A DNA stretch of 64,000 nt. It comes from Paenibacillus taiwanensis DSM 18679 (GTDB taxonomy: Bacteria; Bacillota; Bacilli; Paenibacillales; Paenibacillaceae). The notes beneath the pieces were generated by a model. That model had not been told where the DNA came from and did not search any database. It saw only the letters and a list, made by a program, of their open reading frames with translations. The translations under genes and the position numbers were made by a program. The stretch is from NCBI RefSeq assembly GCF_000425125.1, contig NZ_AULE01000023.1, forward strand, positions 372,001-436,000, written 5' to 3'. Shown here piece by piece: positions 1-8,403 of this stretch (position 1 is its first letter; each line of letters starts with the position of its first letter).

Positions 1-134
1 ACCGGCTTCAACAGCAGGCACCAGAAACAGATATTGCTGATCCTTATGGTGGTTCATTGGAGCAGTATGTGCAGACGGCAGAAGATATTAAAGCATCGTT
101 GTACCTTTTGCTGGACAAGCTCATAAAAAAATAA
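1..134 (+). CDS. ywlE: Low-molecular-weight protein-tyrosine/arginine phosphatase, C-terminal end only (YwlE-like)
   Basis: The window opens inside a reading frame (first full codon at 3) that ends with TAA at 132-134. The 43 visible residues contain DIADPYGGSLEQY, which matches the conserved DPFGG region near the end of low-molecular-weight tyrosine phosphatases; the Asp of this DP motif is the general acid of the family. The Bacillus subtilis member YwlE removes phosphate from protein arginine residues and lies directly before rpiB, as here. The catalytic Cys loop lies outside the window, so arginine versus tyrosine specificity cannot be judged. Family assignment rests on the short motif plus gene order. 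Confidence 0.8.
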   Translation, partial: RLQQQAPETDIADPYGGSLEQYVQTAEDIKASLYLLLDKLIKK

Positions 135-135
135 A

Positions 136-164
136 TTGCGTTTGTTTTCGTAATGCGTTATGAT
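136..164 (+). promoter_or_regulatory. Sigma-A promoter of the ZTP riboswitch transcript
   Basis: TTGCGT at 136-141 and TATGAT at 159-164 are separated by exactly 17 bases, directly after the ywlE stop. Transcription would begin near 171, a few bases before the riboswitch fold, so the riboswitch unit is probably separate from the upstream gene. Confidence 0.65.
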
Positions 165-177
165 TTGGCTAACTAAC

Positions 178-255
178 ACGGGTTCGATGTAACTGGCGAC
201 AAGAGTGGATGAAACCACGATGGAGCATCGAACGATACGGCCGGTCGCCTGGGCA
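178..255 (+). promoter_or_regulatory. ZTP (pfl) riboswitch aptamer
   Basis: The segment carries the conserved parts of the ZMP/ZTP-sensing pfl motif in order. A first stem is formed by GTTCGATG (182-189) and CATCGAAC (226-233). The internal-loop motif ACTGGCG (192-198), a small hairpin with arms GTGG and CCAC, and GGAGC follow. Last comes the hallmark CGCCTGGGCA (246-255), whose CGCC can pair with GGCG to make the pseudoknot. These RNAs sense ZTP/ZMP, which builds up when 10-formyl-tetrahydrofolate is short, and typically switch on folate one-carbon and purine genes. Downstream lie rpiB, ywlG and glyA; glyA is a classic target. A terminator follows immediately, so ligand binding would be expected to prevent termination. 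Confidence 0.85.
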
Positions 256-258
256 GAG

Positions 259-297
259 GAGCAAAGTATGTTTTCGAACATACTTGTGCTCTTTTTT
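259..297 (+). terminator. Riboswitch expression-platform terminator
   Basis: A long hairpin with 5' arm from 259 and 3' arm ending at 291, loop TTCG, one bulge, is followed by a run of T at 292-297. It starts three bases after the aptamer, the usual layout of a transcription-terminating ZTP riboswitch. Confidence 0.85.
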
Positions 298-507
298 GTT
301 ATCCTACAACCAAAGATGTAACACCTTTCCTCTGAAAATTAGTTATAATAGAGGTGTCTAACAAGCCTTTTTCCGTGCGCACGTGTGCCTGTTCATGATA
401 AGGAATAGGAGGTAGGACAGCCCATAGGGCTTGACTGATCCAATCCTTTGATTTGGGTATAATAGGATGCAGGTGTGCACGACTAATGATACAGGAGGAA
501 ACAACAG
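298..507 (+). other. Leader between riboswitch terminator and rpiB
   Basis: About 210 bases with no convincing gene. Two TATAAT boxes (344-349 and 458-463) could be minus-10 elements of internal promoters. The second has TTGACT upstream but 21 bases away, which is too far for a good sigma-A promoter. The rpiB ribosome site AGGAGG lies at 493-498. Confidence 0.4.
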
Positions 508-966
508 ATGAAGATTGCAATTGGCGCCGATCATGCCGGCGTGAATCTGAAGCAGGATATCATTGCGGTGATTGAGCAGCTTGGACATGAAGTGGTGGAC
601 TTAGGATGCGACTGTTCCACTTCCGTAGATTATCCGGATTATGCGTTGCCCGTAGCTGAAATGGTGGCGAAGCAGGAAGCGGATCGTGGGGTGCTTATTT
701 GCGGGACTGGGATCGGTATGTCGATTGCAGCCAATAAAGTACGGGGCGTTCGCTGTGCATTAGTTCACGACTTGTTCTCTGCGAAAGCAACTCGGGAACA
801 CAATGACACAAACGTAATTGCTCTTGGAGAACGTGTGATAGGTCCTGGACTAGCACAAGAAATCGTTCGCACTTGGCTTTCGACAGATTTCAGCCAAGGT
901 GAGCGTCATATTGGCCGTCTTCGCAAGGTCGAGCTGATTGAGCAAACCTATCATTCCACTCCTTAG
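508..966 (+). CDS. rpiB: Ribose-5-phosphate isomerase B
   Basis: A 152-residue protein of the RpiB/LacAB family. It interconverts ribose 5-phosphate and ribulose 5-phosphate in the pentose phosphate pathway and so feeds PRPP and nucleotide synthesis in the cytoplasm. Visible hallmarks are GADHAG with His9 near the start, the catalytic loop VLICGTGIGMSIAANK with Cys65, and EHND further on. Length is normal for the family. AGGAGG lies nine bases before the ATG. It is the first gene of rpiB-ywlG-glyA and lies downstream of the ZTP riboswitch, which would tie ribose-phosphate supply to folate/purine state. Confidence 0.95.
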   Translation: MKIAIGADHAGVNLKQDIIAVIEQLGHEVVDLGCDCSTSVDYPDYALPVAEMVAKQEADRGVLICGTGIGMSIAANKVRGVRCALVHDLFSAKATREHNDTNVIALGERVIGPGLAQEIVRTWLSTDFSQGERHIGRLRKVELIEQTYHSTP

Positions 967-981
967 AATGGAGGAAGAGTG

Positions 982-1572
982 ATGACGAAACCAGATTATA
1001 TTCGGCAGATTCATGCAGAAGCAGAGGCTGCGGCTCACGCGTTAGCAGATGCAGCCCAGTTGTCACCAGGCCAGTTAGTCATTATCGGATGCAGCACAAG
1101 CGAAGTAATCGGACAACGGATCGGCACTTCAGGAACGATAGAGCTTGCCACTGCGTTGTATGCAGGTATTGAACTGCTAAGAACGAAGTACGGCGCCCAA
1201 TTGGCTTTTCAATGCTGTGAGCATCTGAATAGAGCCCTTGTTGTGGAGCGGACGACCTGTGAGCGTTTGCGGCTTGATGAAGTTAATGCCGTTCCCGTAC
1301 CAAAGGCAGGGGGATCAATGGCTGCGATAGCTTATACAAGCTTTGCCCAACCTTGTCTGGTAGAGACGATATCCGCAGATGCGGGTATTGATATTGGAGA
1401 AACTTTAATTGGTATGCATTTGAAGCGGGTAGCTGTTCCGCTACGTACTTCCGTTAAATCCATTGGAGCAGCGAGAGTAACAATGGCGATGACACGTCCT
1501 AAGCTAATTGGCGGGGAACGTGCCGTATACCGCTTACCGGACACAAATTCACTACAGTTGTCTTGTGAATAA
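982..1572 (+). CDS. ywlG: TIGR01440/UPF0340 family protein (YwlG)
   Basis: A 196-residue soluble protein of the UPF0340 (TIGR01440) family, whose biochemical role is not established. The family signature is visible: LVIIGCSTSEVIGQRIGT near residues 33-50, a FQCCEHLNRALVVE stretch and GGSMAA. The ATG at 982 is preferred over the GTG at 979 because GGAGG (970-974) is then seven bases away. It lies 15 bases after rpiB and about 70 bases before glyA, the same neighbourhood as B. subtilis ywlG, so it probably shares their transcript. Confidence 0.88.
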   Translation: MTKPDYIRQIHAEAEAAAHALADAAQLSPGQLVIIGCSTSEVIGQRIGTSGTIELATALYAGIELLRTKYGAQLAFQCCEHLNRALVVERTTCERLRLDEVNAVPVPKAGGSMAAIAYTSFAQPCLVETISADAGIDIGETLIGMHLKRVAVPLRTSVKSIGAARVTMAMTRPKLIGGERAVYRLPDTNSLQLSCE

Positions 1573-1645
1573 CAAGTTCTGTTGCAGCCTTTACGCCTAT
1601 GCGTTGCATGTATAAGGTAAATTATATTTGGGAGGGTTTGAACTT

Positions 1646-2896
1646 ATGGTTGAACAATTGAGACAGCAAGATCCAGCCGTATTGGAAGCTATGAACTTGG
1701 AGCTTCAACGTCAACGCCACAACATTGAGCTTATCGCATCAGAGAATATTGTTAGTGAAGCAGTAATTGAAGCGATGGGTACGGTATTGACGAATAAATA
1801 CGCAGAGGGTTATCCAGGACGCCGTTATTATGGCGGCTGTGAGCATGTAGATATTGTAGAAGATATCGCACGCGATCGCGCAAAAGAGCTGTTTGGCGCT
1901 GAGCATGTAAACGTTCAGCCGCATTCCGGTGCTCAAGCCAACATGGCTGTATATTTGGCAGCTCTGCAACCGGGTGATACTGTTCTTGGTATGAACCTGG
2001 CACATGGCGGTCATCTTACGCACGGCAGCCCTGTTAATGCGTCTGGTTTGCTGTACAACTTTGTAGCCTATGGTGTGAACGAAGAAACATTCCGTATCGA
2101 CTACGATGATGTTCGCAAAGCCGCGTTCAAACATCGCCCTAAGATGATCGTGGCAGGAGCTAGCGCATATCCGCGTATCATCGATTTTGAGAAGCTTGCT
2201 GCTATCGCTAATGATGTAGGCGCCTTGTTTATGGTAGACATGGCTCACATTGCAGGACTCGTAGCTGCTGGTTTACATCCAAATCCAGTACCTCATGCAC
2301 ACTTTGTAACGACAACAACACATAAGACGCTTCGTGGTCCACGTGGCGGAATGATTTTGTGTCGTAAGTCATGGGCGCAGGCAATTGACAAAGCGGTATT
2401 CCCAGGTACGCAAGGGGGACCGTTGATGCATGTTATCGCATCCAAAGCAGTAGCGCTAGGTGAAGCACTTCAGCCTTCCTTTAAGACTTATGCGGAGCAA
2501 GTGGTCAAGAATGCGCAAGTGTTGGCTGAATCTCTCGTGGCCCAAGGATTAAACCTTGTGTCCGGTGGTACAGACAATCACTTGATGCTTATTGATACTC
2601 GCAACATTAACATTACAGGTAAAGATGCCGAGAAAGTATTGGATTCAGTAGGTATTACTGTAAACAAAAACGCAATTCCATTTGATCCTACAAGCCCGTT
2701 TGTAACAAGCGGCATTCGAATTGGTACGCCTGCGGCGACTTCTCGTGGTATGGATGAGTCCGCTATGACGAAGATTGGTGAGATTATCGCTTTGACGCTC
2801 AGAAATCCGACCGATGAGGCTGTATTAAGTGAAGCACGCGAAATGGTGCGAGCTTTGACGGATCAATATCCATTGTACCCAGAACTGAAATATTAA
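1646..2896 (+). CDS. glyA: Serine hydroxymethyltransferase
   Basis: A 416-residue PLP enzyme that converts serine and tetrahydrofolate to glycine and 5,10-methylene-tetrahydrofolate, the main source of one-carbon units for purine, thymidylate and methionine synthesis. Seen in the sequence: [11 protein letters not shown] at the N-terminus, [15 protein letters not shown], the PLP loop with [14 protein letters not shown] (Lys227 forms the Schiff base), and FPGTQGGPL. Start ATG 1646 follows GGGAGGG at 1630-1636; an in-frame TTG at 1628 lies ahead of that site and is rejected. It is the last gene before a terminator and the most likely reason for the upstream ZTP riboswitch. Confidence 0.97.
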   Translation: MVEQLRQQDPAVLEAMNLELQRQRHNIELIASENIVSEAVIEAMGTVLTNKYAEGYPGRRYYGGCEHVDIVEDIARDRAKELFGAEHVNVQPHSGAQANMAVYLAALQPGDTVLGMNLAHGGHLTHGSPVNASGLLYNFVAYGVNEETFRIDYDDVRKAAFKHRPKMIVAGASAYPRIIDFEKLAAIANDVGALFMVDMAHIAGLVAAGLHPNPVPHAHFVTTTTHKTLRGPRGGMILCRKSWAQAIDKAVFPGTQGGPLMHVIASKAVALGEALQPSFKTYAEQVVKNAQVLAESLVAQGLNLVSGGTDNHLMLIDTRNINITGKDAEKVLDSVGITVNKNAIPFDPTSPFVTSGIRIGTPAATSRGMDESAMTKIGEIIALTLRNPTDEAVLSEAREMVRALTDQYPLYPELKY

Positions 2897-2915
2897 TCGA
2901 TTGTATATAATTAAG

Positions 2916-2960
2916 GGCTGAACCCATTGCCATACACAAGGCGGTGGGTCAGCCTGTTTT
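2916..2960 (+). terminator. Rho-independent terminator after glyA
   Basis: Arms GGCTGAACCCA (from 2916) and TGGGTCAGCC (ending 2954) form a GC-rich stem followed by TGTTTT. It closes the rpiB-ywlG-glyA unit. Confidence 0.85.
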
Positions 2961-3057
2961 ACTATGTTTGGGAGAGTTTATTTGGTCGTTTGCTATCCTA
3001 TTTGACGTTTATATGTAAATCAATAGTGTTGGACCAAATGTGTGGGGGAATCAAAAA

Positions 3058-4212
3058 ATGGGATATGTAGTATTAGTTCTCGTTGTAGGGGCTGTGTTAG
3101 TTATAGTTCTCTTGGGAGGGCAAAGGGGCAGTAGGAACAGACACGATATAGCGAGACATCGAGGTAATGCTCGTTCTGCAAGGCTGCGCAGTCGTCATAT
3201 TGTATTTACGGGGCGTGCGCCGGAACATCTAGGCACCAGTGAGGGAGACCCTGTCTATCCATTAGTGCTTCAGTATGAACGGAGTTGGCACTCTACATAT
3301 GAGGAGAGATTAAAACAAAGAGTACTTGCTGACAATACGAGTATGACCGACGAGGAGTACAGTTGGCGTAAGTTAGAATTAGATCGTTATTTTATCGTTT
3401 GCGCCATACTCAAGGAAGTCCCGATGTTTAGTCGTAAAATAGATGATTTGTGGCATGATATGCTAATGTTTACCGCCGATTATGACCAATGGTCAGCGCG
3501 TTATATCGGTGTTAAGATTCACCATCAGCCTACGCTAGAAATGAAACCAACGCCTGGTTTACGGGCTTGGTTTGATTGGGTGTATAGTCAATTGTTTGAG
3601 CCCGAGCCTTACACGCGTTTGTTATGGGGGCCATTTTTCCGTCACCCGCTTGAACCGAAACTTTTGGAGCAGTTGGCCGAGGGTACGGAAGATGAGCTGT
3701 TGAATCATGTGTTCCGCCGAGATACAGCTGAACGTTACCCCGAGATTTTAGGCGTGATTCGGTTCTTAATGCAACGTGCAAAGGATCAACTTGTACAAGC
3801 CAAAGGAATGACCAAAGTTCCTCGTATGGATCAGATTAAGGTACGCTCAAGTTCAGACTCAGGCTTATTTTATGGAGATTCAAATGAGGTGCAGTGTTCG
3901 TCCAATACGAATTATGATCACTTATGGTATTGCACTTCATTTCTGCTGTTGGTAGGTTCATATACGTCCTATGATCACTATCAAGAGGTGGCGGCTGCGA
4001 TAGACAATAGCGAGCGTATGGACAATACTATTATAACAGAGGATGTGTCGGCAAGAGATCAGCGGCATCATTCAAATTGCTCAAGTTATGGGTGCAGCAG
4101 CAACGATAGTAGCAGTGATAATAGGAGTGATAATCATAGCTCTAATTGCAGCTCTTCAGATAGTGGAGGCAGCTCTTCCTCTTGCGGCGCAGGATGTGGC
4201 TCTTCGGACTAA
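3058..4212 (+). CDS. Unrecognised membrane-anchored protein with WH...HH motif and Cys/Ser-rich tail
   Basis: A 384-residue protein I cannot name. Residues 2-18 form one hydrophobic segment, followed by an Arg-rich stretch, so it is probably anchored with most of the chain on one side. The central part has IDDLWHDMLMFTADY (Trp132-His133) and IHHQP (His155-His156). This resembles, from memory, a D-x-x-WH...FT-x-x-Y...HH-x-P pattern in poorly characterised glycine-rich-domain proteins of plants and bacteria, and may bind metal. Residues 337-384 are almost only Ser, Asn, Asp, Gly and Cys, ending in SCGAGCGSSD. The ATG at 3058 is chosen because GGGGGA (3044-3049) precedes it; a GTG at 3040 is in frame but lacks a site. 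It stands alone between two units. Function unknown. Confidence 0.75.
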   Translation: MGYVVLVLVVGAVLVIVLLGGQRGSRNRHDIARHRGNARSARLRSRHIVFTGRAPEHLGTSEGDPVYPLVLQYERSWHSTYEERLKQRVLADNTSMTDEEYSWRKLELDRYFIVCAILKEVPMFSRKIDDLWHDMLMFTADYDQWSARYIGVKIHHQPTLEMKPTPGLRAWFDWVYSQLFEPEPYTRLLWGPFFRHPLEPKLLEQLAEGTEDELLNHVFRRDTAERYPEILGVIRFLMQRAKDQLVQAKGMTKVPRMDQIKVRSSSDSGLFYGDSNEVQCSSNTNYDHLWYCTSFLLLVGSYTSYDHYQEVAAAIDNSERMDNTIITEDVSARDQRHHSNCSSYGCSSNDSSSDNRSDNHSSNCSSSDSGGSSSSCGAGCGSSD

Positions 4213-4398
4213 TAGTTCCATTGGGCTAGATGCATCGGCGTGCTGATTAGTTCTTTTGTATGGACATGTATAAGCAGTCACAGGTTTGCTTACAAATATA
4301 TGGTACAGGTGCAGGGGTATAAGTGTTGACGAAGTGTGAACAACACGGGGTGCAGCTTGCTTAAAGCGAAGCGATCATGTGCAGTTCCTGCCGATGAA

Positions 4399-4407
4399 TG
4401 TTATAAT
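4399..4407 (+). promoter_or_regulatory. Extended minus-10 promoter of upp
   Basis: TGTTATAAT (TG at 4399-4400, TATAAT at 4402-4407) is a full extended minus-10 element about 65 bases before the upp ribosome site. No good minus-35 box is seen at 17 bases, which extended minus-10 promoters tolerate. The rest of 4213-4474 holds no gene I can support. Confidence 0.5.
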
Positions 4408-4474
4408 AGAGCCTGTTTGTACGAATCAAATGATCAGTCATCAATGAGAGTAAATAGCGGAGGGACACAATTGT

Positions 4475-5104
4475 ATGGGCAAATTAGTCATTTGCGATCA
4501 TCCTTTAATTCAACACAAAGTCACTTTAATCCGAGACAAGCGCACGAATACGAAAGATTTTCGCGAGCTAGTGGACGAAGTGGCAACACTTATGGCGTAC
4601 GAGATTACACGTGAACTCAAACTGGAGACAATCACGGTAGAGACGCCTGTAGCTACGACAGAATGTAAAGTTATATCTGGACGGATGCTTGGACTGATTC
4701 CGATTCTTCGTGCTGGTCTAGGTATGGTGGAAGGTGTCGTTAAGCTGATTCCAGGTGCCAAAATCGGGCATGTCGGTTTGTTCCGTGACCCGGAAACGTT
4801 AAAGCCAGTCGAGTATTATACGAAGCTGCCTACCGATGTTCAAGAGCGTCAACTTATTGTCATTGATCCGATGCTGGCCACGGGGGGCTCAGCGATTGCA
4901 GCTATTGATGTTTTGAAGAAACGCCAATGCACTCAAATCAAGTTGATGTGTCTGATTGCAGCACCTGAAGGGGTGAAGGCGGTGCAGGAAGCACATCCTG
5001 ATGTTGATATTTACTTAGCTGCATTGGATGAGCGTTTGGATGACCACGGTTACATAGTACCAGGTCTTGGAGATGCAGGGGATCGATTGTTTGGTACGAA
5101 ATAA
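4475..5104 (+). CDS. upp: Uracil phosphoribosyltransferase
   Basis: A 209-residue cytoplasmic salvage enzyme that makes UMP from uracil and PRPP. Diagnostic features are the N-terminal [28 protein letters not shown], the PRPP-binding loop [10 protein letters not shown] and the uracil-binding C-terminus with [13 protein letters not shown]. Length is exactly that of Firmicute Upp. The ATG follows GGAGGG at 4459-4464. As in B. subtilis it sits between glyA and the atp genes. Confidence 0.97.
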   Translation: MGKLVICDHPLIQHKVTLIRDKRTNTKDFRELVDEVATLMAYEITRELKLETITVETPVATTECKVISGRMLGLIPILRAGLGMVEGVVKLIPGAKIGHVGLFRDPETLKPVEYYTKLPTDVQERQLIVIDPMLATGGSAIAAIDVLKKRQCTQIKLMCLIAAPEGVKAVQEAHPDVDIYLAALDERLDDHGYIVPGLGDAGDRLFGTK

Positions 5105-5119
5105 TAATTAGAGTATGTA

Positions 5120-5153
5120 CAGCCTGGCTGCCGTAAACACGGCAGCCAGGCTG
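5120..5153 (+). terminator. Strong hairpin after upp without T-tract
   Basis: A perfect 15-base-pair stem with arms starting CAGCCTGGCTGCCGT and loop AAAC begins 15 bases after the upp stop. No T-run follows, so it may act as an mRNA stabiliser, processing site or weak terminator rather than a standard intrinsic terminator. Confidence 0.5.
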
Positions 5154-5185
5154 GCATAGACTACCATTTGATGGAGGATTTACAC

Positions 5186-6346
5186 ATGCGTAAAGTAAAA
5201 GTGATGACGATTTTTGGCGTCCGACCAGAGGCGATTAAGATGGCTCCACTCATTTTGGAGCTGCAAAAGCACCCGGATCAGATCGAATCGGTGGTATGTG
5301 TGACTGCTCAACATCGCCAAATGTTGGATCAGGTATTGGAAGTGTTTGACATCAAGCCTGATTATGACTTGGATATTATGCAGCAACGTCAATCGTTAAA
5401 TGATATCACGATTCGAGTGCTGCAAGGGTTGCAACCTGTTCTTGAAGAAGCAAAGCCAGATATCGTATTAGTGCATGGTGACACGCTTACAACGTTTCTG
5501 GCGAGCTATGCAGCGTTTATGCAGCAGATTCAAGTGGGGCATGTAGAAGCTGGCCTACGAACATGGAATAAGCAGTCTCCTTTCCCAGAGGAAATGAATC
5601 GCCAGCTTACAGGTGTTATTGCTGATTTACATTTTTCACCTACCGAATGGTCGGCGAACAACTTAAGACAAGAAAACAAAAAAGATTCATCGATATATGT
5701 CACAGGCAACACCGTAACGGATGTGTTTCAATATACAGTACGTTCCGATTATCAACATGAAGTATTAGACTGGGCGCAAGGGAAACGCCTGATTCTTATG
5801 ACGGCACATCGTCGTGAATCGCAAGGCGAGCCTCACCGGAATATTTTCCGCGCTGTTCGCCGCATAGCGGACGAGTTCGAAGATGTAGCGATTGTGTATC
5901 CGGTGCACCCAAGCCCAGCTGTACGCGAACCGGCTCACGAGATGTTAGGGAACCATCCTCGCATTAAGCTGATTGAACCGCTTGATGTTGTGGACTTGCA
6001 TAACTTTTACCCACATACTCATCTCATATTGACCGATTCAGGCGGACTTCAGGAGGAAGCACCGTCTTTTGGCATACCTGTGCTTGTGCTTCGTGAAACT
6101 ACCGAACGACCGGAAGGCATCGAGGCGGGAACGTTAGAATTGGTAGGTACCGAAGAAGCTCAAGTGTATGAACGTACAAAGGCACTGTTGCAGGATGAAT
6201 CAACGTATGCTCGTATGAGCAAAGCGGCTAATCCTTATGGTGATGGCAAAGCGTCAGAACGTATTGTCAGTGCGATTCTTCATAGTTTTGGCTTGAAAAC
6301 GGAACGTCCTGATTCATTTCACACAACGTTCACAAATGAGACTTAA
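5186..6346 (+). CDS. mnaA: UDP-N-acetylglucosamine 2-epimerase (non-hydrolysing)
   Basis: A 386-residue cytoplasmic GT-B-fold enzyme that interconverts UDP-GlcNAc and UDP-ManNAc, the ManNAc donor for teichoic acid linkage units and secondary cell wall polymers. Visible motifs: FGVRPEAIKMAPL at the N-terminus, HGDTLTTF, HVEAGLRT, TAHRRE and DSGGLQEEAPSFGIPVLVLR with the UDP-binding residues. The ATG at 5186 has GGAGGA (5173-5178) eight bases away; the in-frame ATG at 5171 precedes that site. In this genome it would supply TagA and the polymer that holds the SLH proteins encoded downstream. A perfect inverted repeat TACAGTG-A-CACTGTA lies 30 bases after the stop. Confidence 0.95.
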   Translation: MRKVKVMTIFGVRPEAIKMAPLILELQKHPDQIESVVCVTAQHRQMLDQVLEVFDIKPDYDLDIMQQRQSLNDITIRVLQGLQPVLEEAKPDIVLVHGDTLTTFLASYAAFMQQIQVGHVEAGLRTWNKQSPFPEEMNRQLTGVIADLHFSPTEWSANNLRQENKKDSSIYVTGNTVTDVFQYTVRSDYQHEVLDWAQGKRLILMTAHRRESQGEPHRNIFRAVRRIADEFEDVAIVYPVHPSPAVREPAHEMLGNHPRIKLIEPLDVVDLHNFYPHTHLILTDSGGLQEEAPSFGIPVLVLRETTERPEGIEAGTLELVGTEEAQVYERTKALLQDESTYARMSKAANPYGDGKASERIVSAILHSFGLKTERPDSFHTTFTNET

Positions 6347-6467
6347 AACACCTTCTAGCCTTGATATTCCACAGCATACAGTGACACTGTACGGTTTGTG
6401 TGAAGTCCAACAGTAGCGGATTCGTGAAAGATTGACTTCCATCACCAAAATCTAACAAATTATTGAA

Positions 6468-6496
6468 TTGACAATTTTGTGAGGGTTTCTTACAAT
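6468..6496 (+). promoter_or_regulatory. Sigma-A promoter of the atp operon
   Basis: Consensus TTGACA (6468-6473), 17 bases, TACAAT (6491-6496). Start of transcription would be near 6503, giving a very short leader before atpZ. Confidence 0.85.
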
Positions 6497-6522
6497 GAAT
6501 TGGGATTAAAAGGGTGATGGAC

Positions 6523-6765
6523 ATGGTTAAACCGTCAAAACCGCGAGGTAAAAGGACTCCTTGGTCAGCAGTCGGCTTAGTGAGTGCGATTGGTGTCGAT
6601 ATTTCGTTGTGTACGGTTGGAGGCTATTATCTTGGCTCCTGGTTGAAAGATCAACTAGGGGGATCTGATTTGTGGGTGGCATCAGGTGTGCTGCTCGGGG
6701 TACTAACAGGTATTCTGAGTATCATCATACTTATTAATAAAGTTATGGGGGAAGCGGATGGATGA
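6523..6765 (+). CDS. atpZ: AtpZ/AtpI-family ATP synthase accessory protein
   Basis: An 80-residue protein with a basic N-terminus followed by two membrane segments (about residues 18-38 and 48-70) with GYYLGSWL between them, the pattern of the AtpZ/AtpI family. Such proteins help assembly or ion supply of the F1Fo ATP synthase but are not part of the catalytic core. It is the first gene of the operon. ATG 6523 has AAAGGG (6509-6514) eight bases away; a GTG (6514) and an ATG (6517) in frame lie too close to that site. It overlaps the next gene by eight bases. Confidence 0.85.
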   Translation: MVKPSKPRGKRTPWSAVGLVSAIGVDISLCTVGGYYLGSWLKDQLGGSDLWVASGVLLGVLTGILSIIILINKVMGEADG

Positions 6766-7132
6766 AATTACAACCCACCTGAAAGTATTGTTAAGAGTGA
6801 CGTTGTTGTTTTTAGCCGCTTGCTTCATGGTTTGGGCGTTCGTCCCGTCATTCCGCAGCATAACGCTTGGTCTTATTTTGGGATCAAGTGCTAGCTATAT
6901 AAATGCTGCCTTACTATCAATGAAGATGCGTAAGTTTTCAGAATTGATGGAAGGTGGTACAGTGAAGAGAATGAGTTTGGGCTTTGCTTCTCGTGCAGCA
7001 ATGGCGGTATTAGTCGTCATTATTGCTTTGCGGGTGCCAGGCATTAATCTTTATTCAGCGGTAGCGGGTTTGTTTTTAGCGCAGTTTGCTTTGTTATTTA
7101 TCGGGGCGGCTGTCTTGCGTAGACAAAAGTGA
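6758..7132 (+). CDS. atpI: ATP synthase subunit I
   Basis: A 124-residue integral membrane protein with four predicted hydrophobic segments, of the AtpI family found at the head of Firmicute atp operons. It is thought to act as a chaperone for c-ring assembly. The start overlaps the end of atpZ, implying translational coupling. The sequence is little conserved, so the call rests on size, topology and position. Confidence 0.85.
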   Translation: MDEITTHLKVLLRVTLLFLAACFMVWAFVPSFRSITLGLILGSSASYINAALLSMKMRKFSELMEGGTVKRMSLGFASRAAMAVLVVIIALRVPGINLYSAVAGLFLAQFALLFIGAAVLRRQK

Positions 7133-7160
7133 CGTTTCGTCTGAGAAAGGGGTGAGAAAC

Positions 7161-7952
7161 ATGCATGAATCACCAATTATTAATTTGGGCGGATTTCATC
7201 TCGACCTTTCTGTAGTTTTAATGCTCTTCGTTAGTTCTCTGATTGTATTTGTACTCGCTATTGTGGCGACACGTAATCTATCTGTTGAGAACCCGGGGAA
7301 ACTACAGAACTTTATGGAATGGGTCGTGGAGTTCGTTCAGGGGCTGATCTCCAGTACAATGGATTGGAAGAAAGGCAAAGCGTTTGTGTCACTTGGTATG
7401 ACCTTGATCTTATTCATTTTCGTCAGCAACTTGCTAGGGCTGCCCTTCTCGGTGGTAACCGAACATCATCACGCAGACGCGAAAGTGTTTGGACAGGTTA
7501 TTGAAGCGACAAGCACCGCTCACTTCAGCCAACTAGAAGCAGAAGGCAAAGAAGCGCACGCAGAACTTCTCTGGTGGAAATCCCCAACAGCTGATGCGTC
7601 TGTAACGATGGGACTGGCAATTATTATCTTCATCCTTTGCCATTACCTTGGGTTGGTGAAGAATACAAAAGGATACTTCAAGCACTATGTGCAGCCTTAT
7701 GTCATCTTCCTGCCGATCAACTTGATTGAGACTCTAGCTAAGCCTCTAACGCACGGTATGCGTCTATACGCAAACATCTATGCGGGCGAAGTATTGATAA
7801 CTGTACTTCTTGGAGCTGGCTTCTGGGGTATTCCAGGATTGGTAGCATGGCAAGGCTTCAGTATATTCATTGGAGCAATCCAAGCATTCGTATTTACGAT
7901 TCTGACGATGGTATACATCGGCCAGATGATCGAAACGCACGACGAACATTAA
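7161..7952 (+). CDS. atpB: ATP synthase Fo subunit a
   Basis: A 263-residue membrane protein forming the proton half-channels next to the c-ring. The signature LTHGMRLYANIYAGE carries the essential Arg201, and the last helix has FVFTILTMVYIGQMIE. ATG 7161 is preceded by AAAGGGGTGAG; an upstream in-frame ATG at 7086 lies inside atpI without a ribosome site. Length is slightly above B. subtilis subunit a because of a His/Ala/Glu-rich loop (about residues 100-145). Confidence 0.96.
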   Translation: MHESPIINLGGFHLDLSVVLMLFVSSLIVFVLAIVATRNLSVENPGKLQNFMEWVVEFVQGLISSTMDWKKGKAFVSLGMTLILFIFVSNLLGLPFSVVTEHHHADAKVFGQVIEATSTAHFSQLEAEGKEAHAELLWWKSPTADASVTMGLAIIIFILCHYLGLVKNTKGYFKHYVQPYVIFLPINLIETLAKPLTHGMRLYANIYAGEVLITVLLGAGFWGIPGLVAWQGFSIFIGAIQAFVFTILTMVYIGQMIETHDEH

Positions 7953-8002
7953 CTATCAATTATGCTTACGTGTAGTAGATAACCGTAAAGCTGATTGCAT
8001 AA

Positions 8003-8269
<267 letters not shown>

Positions 8270-8290
8270 TAATTACAGGTATGGACATTG

Positions 8291-8325
8291 GCGGGGAAGG
8301 CTACGGCCATCCGCGCCTTCCTTTT
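8291..8325 (+). terminator. Hairpin between atpE and atpF
   Basis: Arms GCGG (8291-8294) and GGAAGGC (8295-8301) can pair with CCGC (8311-8314) and GCCTTCC (8315-8321), alternatives of one stem-loop, followed by TTTT at 8322-8325. It lies in the 134-base gap after the gene for subunit c, which is needed in about tenfold excess. A partial terminator or 3' stability element for atpE is likely. Confidence 0.55.
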
Positions 8326-8403
8326 ACATGGAGTATGACACGTAACGTGATGATTTTATAAGTCAGACCCAAGTTTACACGCTTCAGAAAGGAGTGACTT
8401 GAT

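Noticed and set aside
431-463. TTGACT and TATAAT as a promoter for rpiB
   Set aside because: The boxes are 21 bases apart, beyond the sigma-A range, so it was only mentioned in the gap description.
4043-4246. Plus-strand frame encoding a hydrophobic, Ala/Ile-rich 67-residue chain overlapping the Cys/Ser tail gene
   Set aside because: It is the plus-one/plus-two reading of a Ser-rich repeat (AGC becomes GCA and so on); it has no ribosome site and the main frame runs unbroken through it.
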